A stretch of DNA of 64,000 nt, from NCBI GenBank assembly GCA_025403435.1, contig JAJQZP010000440.1, positions 558,001 through 622,000 of the forward strand. Reading direction: 5' to 3'. Below, one piece after another: positions 34,681-44,063 of the stretch. The position numbers and the translations under genes are program-made. Within the stretch, counting starts at the first letter, position 1, and the number at the start of each line of letters is the position of its first letter. This DNA comes from Artocarpus heterophyllus. Taxonomy: Eukaryota; Streptophyta; Magnoliopsida; Rosales; Moraceae. Below the pieces are notes generated by a model. It did not search any database. It saw only the letters and a list, made by a program, of their open reading frames with translations, and was not told the origin of the DNA.

Positions 34681-37600
34681 CTAAGTGAGTAAATACAGCA
34701 AATTTCGCATCCCCATAGCTTCCACATGCCTCTCGAAGACTCTCCTAGTAAGTTTCTTCGTAAATGGATCAGCTAAATTGTCCTCTGACGCGATCTTGCA
34801 CACCGTGACATGCCCGCCCTCAACGAAGTCCTTTATCACATGATACTTCCGATCAATATGCTTACTCTTCTTGTGAAATCTTGGTTCCTTAGCATTAGCT
34901 ACCGTCGCACTGTTATCACAGTACAATGATACCGCCTTATCCATACCAGGAACTACTTCAAGATCCCCAAGGAACTTGTAGAGCCACACTGCTTCTTTTG
35001 AAGCATCACTAGCTGCCACATATTCGGCCTCCATCGTTGAATTCGAAGTGCAATCTTGCTTTGCACTTCTCCAACTGATAGCATCGCCACCCAGAGTAAA
35101 CACAAACCTCGAAGTCGATTTTCTAGAATCCAGACAAGATTGAAAATTTGAATCAGTGTATCCTAGAGGAGTCAAGTCCTCACCCGAATACACAAGCATA
35201 TACCCTCGAGTCCTTCTCAAGTACTTGAAAATATGCTTTACCGCAACCCAATGGTTCGGTCCTGGATCCGCCTGAAATCGACTTACAATCCCGACCGCAT
35301 AGCTAATATCCGGTCGTATGCAAAGCATGGCATACATGAGATTACCCACTGCCGAAGCATAAGGCACCTTCTTCATGTATTCTCTTTCTTCATAAGACTT
35401 TGGAGAGTCTTTCTTAGAAAGAGTAATTCCAGACCTAGATGGTTGCCCACCTTTCTTGGAATCCTGCATTGCAAACCTCCTGAGAATTTTATCTACATAG
35501 CCGGCCTGTGACAAAGCTATCATTTTGTTCTTCCTATCCCGAATGATCTGGATATCGAGAACAAAAGTCCTTCATGTCAAACTGCTTGGTCAACCATAAT
35601 TTGACCGATGACAACGCCCCAACGTCATTGCCAAGCAGAATGTCATCTACATAGAGCAGTAGAAAAACCACCTTCCCATCCTTAATGTGTTTGTAAACAC
35701 ATGGTTCATCCACGTTTTGTGAGAACCCATAAGTCTTGATCACTTGATCAAATCTTATGTTCCAAGAACGAGAAGCCTGCTTAAGTCCATAAATTGACTT
35801 TAGCAGCTTACAAACCTTACCCTCTTGACCCACGACCTTGAACCCGTCTGGTTGTTCCATATAAATGGACTCATCAAGATAGCCATTCAGAAAAGCCGTC
35901 TTGACATCCATCTACCAAATCTCGTAGTTGAGAGCGGCAGCTATGGACAAGAGAATCCGGATGGACTTAAGCATGGCTACAGGCGAAAAGGTTTCCTCAT
36001 AATCGATTCCTTCCTTTTGCGTATAACCCTTAGCTACCAGTCTAGCCTTAAAGGTTTCACCTTTCCATCCACTCCTCTTTTCCTCTTGTAGATCCACTTA
36101 CACCCTATGGGTTTTACCCCTTCGGGAAGATCCACAAGCTCCCAGACCTGATTAGTCTCCATAGACTTCATCTCTATGTTCATGGCCTCTGTCCAGAGTT
36201 TTGAATCAACATCCTTCATAGCTTCTGCGTAAGTATAAGGATCCCTGTCATGTTCATCCGGTTCAGCCAAAAAGACCTCCCCATTGAACATATACCTTTC
36301 AGGGTGACGCCCGATCCTCCCACTACGCCGAAGCCCCTGAGGTTGTTATTCAGGTTTGTTTAGTTTTTCTACACCGATCGGAATGGTTTCATTCGGAACC
36401 TCCGGAGTGAACGAATCACCCCTTAACTCCTCAAGCACCACTTTGCTTCGAGGTTTAAAGTCGTCTATGTAACTCTCCTCAAGTAAAGTTGCATTAGTTG
36501 AAACCACGACTTTATTTTCCTTAGGGTTATAAAAATAACCCCCTTTAGTCCCTTTTGGATATCCTACAAACACGCAAACTTCTGAACGTGCTTCCAACTT
36601 ATTCGGATCCTTAAACAGGACATGAGCTGGACATCCCCATATACGAATATGGTTTAAAGATGTCTTTCGTCTTGTCCACAACTCGTGAGGAGTTTTAGGG
36701 ACCGATTTTGAAGGCACATTGTTCAAAACATAACATGCGGTTTGTAGTGCATATCCCCAAAAGGATAAAGGCAATGATGAATAACTCATCGTGGATCGAA
36801 TCATGTCCAACAAAGTCCTATTCCTTCTCTCTGCTACGCCATTTTGCTGCGGAGTGCCCGGCGCAGTCAAATGGGATAAAATCTCATTCTCTAACAAGTG
36901 TCCCAAGAACTCATCAGAAAGGTATTCCCCACCTCGATCAGATCGAAGTGCCTTTATGGGTCTACCCAATTGCTTTTCCACTTCAGCCCGAAACTCCTTG
37001 AACTTATCATAAGTTTCGCTTTTGTGGTGCATTAGGTACACATACCCATATCTTGAGTAATCGTCAATAAAATTGACGAAGTACTCATACCCTCCTCGTG
37101 CCCGGATGTTCATTGGTCCGCAAACATCACTATGCACAAGTTCTAGAACCCCTTCGGCCCTATTGCCCTTAGACCCGTATGGTCTTTTGGTCATTTTACC
37201 CTCCAAACAAGATTCACATTGAGGTATAGATTCCACCTTTAAGTGACTTAAAGGTCCATCCCTTACCAACCTTTGAATCCTATTCAGGTTAATATGGCCA
37301 AGGCGCAAATGCCAAAGATAAGTCTTATTAGAGTGAGAAGTTTTAAGTCTTTTCGAGTTATTATCATTTATCTCAGCATTAAGCAATAAGTCCATCTTAG
37401 GTTTGATAAAATATAGATTATTTTGCATCCATCCAGAACAGATAAAAGATTTGTTTTTACGAATCACCACTTTTTCATTAAAAGATACCACGTAGGAGTC
37501 TTTAAATAAAGAAGATACAGAAATTAAATTCCTTTTAAATTTAAGAACATCAAAACAATCTCGCAAAATTAAATTCCTATAATTATCAAAATAAAGATGG

Positions 37601-37829
37601 ACATCTCCTACTGCTTCCGCTAAGACTAAGGATCTATCGCCCATCCGAAGCATTAAGTCTTCACGAAGTAGACTTCTCTTTTCTTTGAATCCCTGCAGAG
37701 AAACACAAACATGATTAGTTGCACCGGAATCTATGACCCAGATGTCACTGGATTCCTCAACCAAACAAGTTTCTAAATATAGAAGATCACACCTACCTCC
37801 CTTGGAAAGGTAGTGCTTGTAATGCTTCT
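34681..37829 (-). pseudogene. copia B pol: protease, integrase, reverse transcriptase, RNase H
   Basis: Minus-strand order: the second half of the gag knuckle region, protease ([13 protein letters not shown], about 37735), pre-integrase with the HHCC zinc motif ([12 protein letters not shown] ... CESCLEGK), integrase core ([40 protein letters not shown]), and its C-terminal part ending at a stop near 36346. Reverse transcriptase follows ([48 protein letters not shown]) with a frameshift near 36060, a stop near 35912 and a further frameshift near 35550. RNase H (GYTDSNFQSC, STMEAEYVAASDA, DNLADPFTKKL) ends at 34681. Protease to integrase is still one long open frame (36346-37764). Confidence 0.92.
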
Positions 37830-39804
37830 TGTAACGCCCCTATATGGGGGTTAACAGTTTTTAATGAGATAAAATAAAAATAAATAATAAAAGTAAAACC
37901 TTAAAAATAAAATTTGCCCGGGACTTAAATGAAAACTCTCAACTCAAAAATAAAAATATAAACGATAAATAAACCACAGTTTTAATATAGCACCTTAAAT
38001 TTAATAATATAAACTGTTGTCATCATCATTTTAACCCTCAACACATTGTAATACAGTCACAGAAAGTAACAATTGATGCTTACATTATCATGAAGAACAT
38101 TCTCAACAATTGAAGCAGTCCCAATGTAATATAGCTACATCACTTCCTCAACTATATTTCTCGTAGCCACCTCACACTTAGTGAGTCCTGAAAAGATAAA
38201 AATATAAGGGTATGAGCAACACTATGCTCAGTAGAGAAAGCCATTACTCACCTTTAGGTTTTTATCATTACCACATTAAAACCTGCATGGTTAGTAAGTC
38301 ACATCATATTCCAGATTATGAGGTTTATTATGATCATATCTTATGGATACCGTAGTTAATCATTACCAAGTGTCATAATTACACATTTATACAAATATTA
38401 CCAATCATCATTGTTCCTAGGTATCCATGTTAAATTGAGTATCACTCAACTCATCGAAACTCAAATGGGCGCCCTTGATCACCCTATAAACATTCCAAGG
38501 GTGTTCCGGTGAGGGGACATCAAGCCCCGAGTCCTCACCAAATCGATTCCTGTACAGTGTGTTCTGGGACTTTCAACCCAAGGAAGCGTCATCACCTTCC
38601 CCCTATTTTACCTTTTAGGGTATTCATGCCCAAGGACGTAATCGCCGCCCTCTTCATGTCTCACCATTTCTCCATATTAAATCATTATTAATAGAGTCAG
38701 TTTTCCTAACCATGCTTCTCAATTTATAACATGTGTCAATTCATTATGTTCCTCGCCGTACAATACAAGACGAGTCCATGTCATAGTTTCATATGTGATA
38801 ATCATATAATATCAGTTCAACATAGATATATATATATTGCGGCAAAACAATCAATTTTAATTCTATAAAAACCTCACAAAAGATGAGTAATAGAATCCCT
38901 ACCTTTCAAGCTTATCAACAGTCTCTTAATCCTGGAATCAATTAACGTTAGCTCCATACTCCCTTGATCCTAAGGCGTGCATAAGGACAATTAAAACTAA
39001 AGCACAACATACAACTACATTCATAAAATTTATTTTAATTTAATCTTAGAATTTCAAGAAATAACCACTGCCCATAGAGGTATTATAAAGTTTAACAATA
39101 TAAATTTTCTGTCTAGGGCATATACACTTAGACTTCATACATATGCTCCAAAATAGCAACAAACATATACTTAGGTTTAAGAACGCAAATTTGAATAATC
39201 CTTTAGTATAAAAGAAAATTTATAAATGAAAGACTAAATTTGTTCATAAGATTCTAACCTCGGATTATGGTTAGTTGGAAGCTTGAAATGGCTTCAAAAC
39301 AGGTTCCTTTACTTCGGTATGACTGAAATTCTTGCTCAAATGGAGGTGATGGTGGCTGATTTTTATGGCTGCCTTGAAGAAGTTCTCTAAGTATTTTGCT
39401 TCAGCAAAAAAAATGAGAAGAAGAGTGTGGGAACCGTGGAAGAAAAAGGAAGAAAAGATGAAGTCTTTGAAAAGAAGTGATAGAAACAATTATAGAGGAG
39501 ACATGTTGAAGCATGTCACGGAGGAAATAAAGAAAATGAGGGTCAAGAGTAGTTGGAAAAGATATCCTTATGTCTCATCTAAAGACTTTAACACACATAA
39601 TGCCAATATGACATTTTTGAGATTTATTAGAAGTTCTAAGGCTTTTTAGTAATCATACTAAATAAATATAGGAGAATTTTAGAAAATTTAAAAATAGATA
39701 AAAATAAATATTATAAAATAAATTTAAATGAAGCAATTTTTTTTTATACATTAAAAATTAATTTAATTACCTCAATACCCGTTAGAAGAATAACGGGTGT
39801 CACA
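37830..39804 (-). repeat. 3' LTR of element G
   Basis: Plus-strand reading begins TGTAACGCCCCTATATGGGG and ends TAACGGGTGTCACA. Same length as 44064-46038. Differences seen at about 38467, 38667 and 38755. A hairpin, ACCCGTTA/TAACGGGT, lies at 39777-39798. The 94-residue open frame at 39365-39649 is repeated in the other LTR and has no recognisable family, so I do not call it a gene. Confidence 0.95.
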
Positions 39805-39820
39805 GCTCTACCCCCCTTAA
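39805..39820 (-). promoter_or_regulatory. polypurine tract of element G
   Basis: On the minus strand TTAAGGGGGGTAGAGC immediately precedes the LTR start TGTGACACCC, as in many plant gypsy elements. Confidence 0.8.
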
Positions 39821-40758
39821 AGAAATTTCGTCCTCGAAATTTCAATTCTAGCAATACTAGTAAAAATTATGATTCCACTATGATTCCAATTCTGAGTCTA
39901 AACCGTTAATGTTGTTTGTCCTCCAAATTTAAGTTATCGTATCTCCACTTATTTACTTGCATAATAAATCTTACTCCTAAATCCCTCAATGAGAGTATTT
40001 CTGACAAGTTTCAACTTATAACACCGTATAATAGTCTAAGAATCTGATCAGGCCTACATATTGACCATATCATGATTCCAGTCCTTCATTGTCCATGGAC
40101 TGTGATTTACAATCACATTTAAGGAGATTGCCAGAGAAATTTTATATACTTCATCTTTAGGTTCCTTTTCCTTTTTGAGTAAGGAAAAGTCAAATATATT
40201 TGATTTCATACCTCAACTAATAAACTAAAACATAATCATAAAACATATATCACAAACACTTATATTCAAAACCATACATTAAACTTATTCATAGAGATAT
40301 TAAACGGAATCTCTGGTTGCAAACATACCCGACATATTTTTCATTAAACAGCTATCCTCATGACACAAACATTCAATCCAAATAATATACTCATATTTCA
40401 TATGGAATATCCCCATAACTGACTTTGGTACTTCCACATAATATTAACAGAATATTACACATTACAAACATGATACGGATACGTTTCGAGAGTACAAGGC
40501 ACTCCGTATACCAGCTATCCATATCATGCATGCTTAGAGGATACAAAAACATCGATAAACAAAAGATCGGACCTTAAGAAGGATGCGTTTCGAGAGCATC
40601 AAGTACTCCGTATCCAGCCATCCCGGCATTAGGCTCAATGAATCTAAAAGATTGAACAACAACGTACCACAAGAAACACAGAATACAAGGCAAACGGTTA
40701 TTCGTAACACACGAAATACGGACACACATGCCTACATGCCAAAGATAAAACAAAAAGA
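39821..40758. other. element G interior, 3' noncoding part
   Basis: No gene seen. An imperfect direct repeat of about 54 bp (40477-40530 and 40581-40634, both opening GGATRCGTTTCGAGAG) lies downstream of the LOG-like ORF. Confidence 0.5.
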
Positions 40759-41409
40759 TTACAGATGGAGATTCAAATCAATTGGCCGCTCCCGGCTTTC
40801 CCTTTCCCATTCAAGCTTGGATGTTGCAGTGTCGGATTCTGGATGTATGATTTGCATTTTATCTATCAATTCCTCAGCTGTTGAAGCAGTGACAAAGATT
40901 TGTCTCTCCGATTCTGTAGTGATGTTTTCTTCCACAGCGTAATCTAGAAATTTCAAAAGACCGTCATAAAAACCCTTTACGTTCAGCAGTCCCAAAGGTT
41001 TGGAATAAAAGCCCAACAATTGCCCACAAGCAACTATAAATATTTCCTCAAGAGTACCTAGACCACCAGGTAATGCTATAAAAGCATCAGAATTATAGAT
41101 TATGTCTTTAAAATTTTTAGGGATACTCCTGACTCCTTCTCCCTTACCTATGGCTTCCTTACAAAGGTTTCCTTCAACTGGAATATGAGGCCAAATTCTT
41201 ACATCAGTAGCGTCACTAGACCTAGCTGCTAGTGCCATATTTACCATCATTTTTATACTACCACCCCCATAGATTATGTTAATCTTCTTGCGTGCTAGGA
41301 CTTGCCCTAAGTGATTTGCAGCTTCTAAATAAGCTTTATCTTTTCCAAGGCTGGAACCACAAAAGACACAGACATTCTTTATTTTCTTCGTGGACTGGGA
41401 GGTAGACAT
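40759..41409 (-). CDS. LOG-like protein (cytokinin riboside 5'-monophosphate phosphoribohydrolase family) inside element G
   Basis: 216 residues from the first good ATG, close to the usual LOG length, in one uninterrupted frame. The LOG enzyme hydrolyses cytokinin nucleotide to free base and ribose 5-phosphate in the cytosol. Seen here: the Rossmann start VCVFCGSSLGK (13-23), INIIYGGGSI (43-52), the signature PGGLGTLEE (114-122), and KPLGLLNVKGFYDGLLKFLD (137-156). The middle (56-108) is divergent: the family's conserved QRK-type segment before SDAF is IPKNFKD here, so the catalytic arginine may be lost, and the Gly after GGGS is absent. After SKLEWE the C terminus ends DLNLHL, an LxLxL pattern. 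Plant LOG genes normally have several introns, so this is an intronless captured copy. Activity is uncertain. Confidence 0.82.
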   Translation of the reverse strand: MSTSQSTKKIKNVCVFCGSSLGKDKAYLEAANHLGQVLARKKINIIYGGGSIKMMVNMALAARSSDATDVRIWPHIPVEGNLCKEAIGKGEGVRSIPKNFKDIIYNSDAFIALPGGLGTLEEIFIVACGQLLGFYSKPLGLLNVKGFYDGLLKFLDYAVEENITTESERQIFVTASTAEELIDKMQIIHPESDTATSKLEWERESRERPIDLNLHL

Positions 41410-42052
41410 ATTTGGTTTATAGAAGTGGTTGCTTAATGTCTGCTCCACTTAGACTTCGGGTTCTACATGAGTTTTTAAAGATGAGAAATATACAAAAAGG
41501 GCTAAAGAGATAGACAAGTAGGTAATGAAAAGGTAATCCAAAGATTTAAACAAAATCTTGTGCGGATAAGAAAGTAAGATAAGGTGATTGATAGTTTACA
41601 GAAAATTTGATTCACTTTTTGAAAAAGATTAGACTCTAATTGTATAACTTTTGACAACTGAGAACAATTCGACAGAAGACCCTCATGACACAACTGTAGA
41701 CTTTTTGACAAATATACACCAAGTCTAGAAATTTAATATAAACGACAAATACTGTAGAACTTTTGAAATTTGAGACACAAATCTTGAAATATCTGGATAA
41801 GCTTTTCAAAATTCAAACATATTACTATACCGTATGTGACGTGTCTGATAAAATAATATATTTTATTATATATATATTTAAGAAAATCATAAATTAAATA
41901 AGATATTAACACTTACTGTATCAATCTAATAATCACAATTATTTCAAACACAAAAGCAAATATTTTGAGTAAAAGAAAAACACAAACTGTTGAACATCAG
42001 CTAAAACTGCTTCAAATAAGTAAAGACTAAATAACCTTTATAGAGCGATGAC
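41410..42052. other. element G spacer between the two ORFs
   Basis: About 640 AT-rich bases with no recognisable gene. It may hold the promoter or 5' leader of the LOG-like ORF. I see no convincing single TATA box. Confidence 0.45.
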
Positions 42053-42574
42053 TTATTCCCCATCCAGTTTTCTTATGGCTTGGCAAACAGGATCTAAAAA
42101 TACCATATTCCTGAGGCGTTGTCTTTCTGTATAAAATTTAGGCCAGAGTTTAAAAATAGCTCCTTGAACATATCCACTAGGGTGACCGTGGAGAGGAGGA
42201 TGGATGCTATCCAAGTTCTCCTTTGAAAGTCCATCCCTACAAAACCTTATTTTATCCTCTCTATTCGTAGAAATATAACCAGGTGAAGTACATTTACCGT
42301 TACAATTTTGTCTTCCACATTTGTTACAAGTGACCACGATGGCACGAGCTCTTCTTTTCATTGCACTACGACTGGTACCTGTTCCTGGTAAACCGACATC
42401 TTGACTAAAGTCACTCGGACGGATTTTCCCCTCTATTAACATTCTCACATCACAAGGGATGCCAAAACGCATAAGAATCCACAACCGAGTAATTCTAGCC
42501 TTGTATTTCTTTCTAAGAATCTTTTGGGAGAGTGATGGGAAATACTTTCTCAGGTGTTGGTACTTTGGGTCCAT
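42053..42574 (-). CDS. cysteine-rich basic protein resembling flexi-type virus nucleic-acid-binding proteins
   Basis: 173 residues, intact, with a true ATG at 42574. The N-terminal 60 residues are basic and helical in character. Residues 66-78 form a Ser/Arg/Lys-rich stretch (GTSRSAMKRRARA), followed by four cysteines at 83, 86, 91 and 95 (C-x2-C-x4-C-x3-C) and then SPGYIS. A basic run followed directly by such a Cys cluster and a PG motif is the layout of the small nucleic-acid-binding proteins encoded at the 3' end of carlavirus-type genomes, some of which suppress RNA silencing. The spacing is not the CCHC knuckle of gag. The C-terminal half (100-173) I do not recognise. The family call is by eye only. 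It could instead be a highly derived gag or an unknown plant gene. It lies in the gag position, about 1.5 kb after the primer site. Confidence 0.5.
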   Translation of the reverse strand: MDPKYQHLRKYFPSLSQKILRKKYKARITRLWILMRFGIPCDVRMLIEGKIRPSDFSQDVGLPGTGTSRSAMKRRARAIVVTCNKCGRQNCNGKCTSPGYISTNREDKIRFCRDGLSKENLDSIHPPLHGHPSGYVQGAIFKLWPKFYTERQRLRNMVFLDPVCQAIRKLDGE

Positions 42575-44043
42575 GATGAGATGAAAGAAGAGTAAATAGA
42601 AAGGAAAAATTAAGATAGTAAATTGCAGAATCCTAGAATTCCTTCTTCTTTTAGAGAAAAAGAAGAATTTTTAATGAAAAAGAAGAGGATTTGCGATTTA
42701 GAGAGAAAATAACAAATTAAGAGAGAAAAAGTGAACTCGGAGAAATAAGCTCCTATGCACAGTAAACGTATTTGTAAACATTAATTAAACCACTGTATAT
42801 GACACGTATAGAGACCACGTGGGAGAGACAGTGTGAATCAAACTGATTTAGGATTTAAACTAGGCCCAAATGTTCTTAGTTGAAAATGGTCAGGTTGTTT
42901 CGGGCCTTAACACATTTAGAACGAGTTAAATAACAAACATAAAATTGAAAACCAATTTGTATAAATCTTAAACCCAATTTAAAGCCCACTATAGATAAAG
43001 TTAACTATGAACAACAAATCTAATTTAACGACAACAAGGATCTTCCTGAATGATATTTAAAATCATTTCATAACAACATAATCTTCCAGCAACTCAAATA
43101 ATTTTGTTTTAATCAAAACCTTATTGAACAATGCATACACCCATATGTTATTCCTAATACTCAACATCTATCAATGGATTCATCATCATTACTACCAAGG
43201 GTTTAGAATGCGACTAACCTTGAAATCAATACGATTTACGTCTTTCAACGTAGACCATATCAATGAACAAAGACACTTGATGTTACTACTTAAGAACATC
43301 TATAATCCCCATAATTCTACTCATACAATATATAATTTCCTCATATAACAAAACCTTAGGTAACCAAAAGATTCACTGATACACTTAAATACAATGTACG
43401 TAACGAAATATTCCAATTTTGAGATTCATGCATTCTAGACTTTACACAGTCTCAACAGACCAAAAGTCTAACATTTATCTCTCTCAAGATTCAATACCAT
43501 GATTCCCAACTTATATCATATTCCTCAAATATATAGAACTTTTAAGAAAAGACATTGACACTTATGTGCTCCATCGAATCCACACATAATCATTACTTAG
43601 GTTTGAATCAATTACGAAAAATTTGGCATATCTATGTCAAACTTTAAAATCAATAAATCAAGCCTTATATTTCTTATTGTTTTTCACGAGACAAAAGGCT
43701 TTTAAATCCTCGTATCTATACGAATTTCTCATCGTTTATACGAATTAGATATGCTTATAGATCCAAATATTATACGAATCTCTCATAAGCATTCTACTTA
43801 TAAACTCATTCCATATAATTATCATTCCCTTATAACTATTAATACTTTCCTTCTATATAATTATTGTACTCATATAACTATTGATATTTTCATTCTATGG
43901 CCTTTCCATGTTACATCCTTCTAGACTGTATAAATCAATGTGAAGGTTCATTTTGATGATGACAATAAAAATTCAGCTTCAAAACCATCTCAAAAATATA
44001 TTTTTTTAAAGTGGTGCTACACTCCCTAGGTTAACCGAACCTA
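42575..44043. other. element G leader
   Basis: The 1.5-kb leader between primer site and the first ORF has no recognisable gene. A palindromic G-box, CCACGTGG (42815-42822), lies 240 bases upstream of the cysteine-rich ORF. A hairpin with stem CCTAGGTT/AACCTAGG (44025-44032 with 44038-44045) overlaps the edge of the primer site. Confidence 0.55.
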
Positions 44044-44056
44044 GGCTCTGATACCA
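44044..44056 (-). promoter_or_regulatory. primer-binding site of element G (initiator tRNA-Met)
   Basis: The minus strand reads TGGTATCAGAGCC, complementary to the 3' end of plant initiator tRNA-Met, seven bases inside the 5' LTR. Confidence 0.9.
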
Positions 44057-44063
44057 AAAATTC

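Noticed and set aside
39365..39649. 94-residue open frame present twice (also 45599-45883)
   Set aside because: It lies inside the two LTRs of element G. The identity is explained by LTR duplication, and the lysine-rich product resembles nothing I recognise.
42053..42574. Cysteine-rich ORF as ordinary retrotransposon gag
   Set aside because: The cysteine spacing is C-x2-C-x4-C-x3-C with no histidine, unlike CCHC, and I see no capsid-type domain. It is kept as an alternative at low weight.
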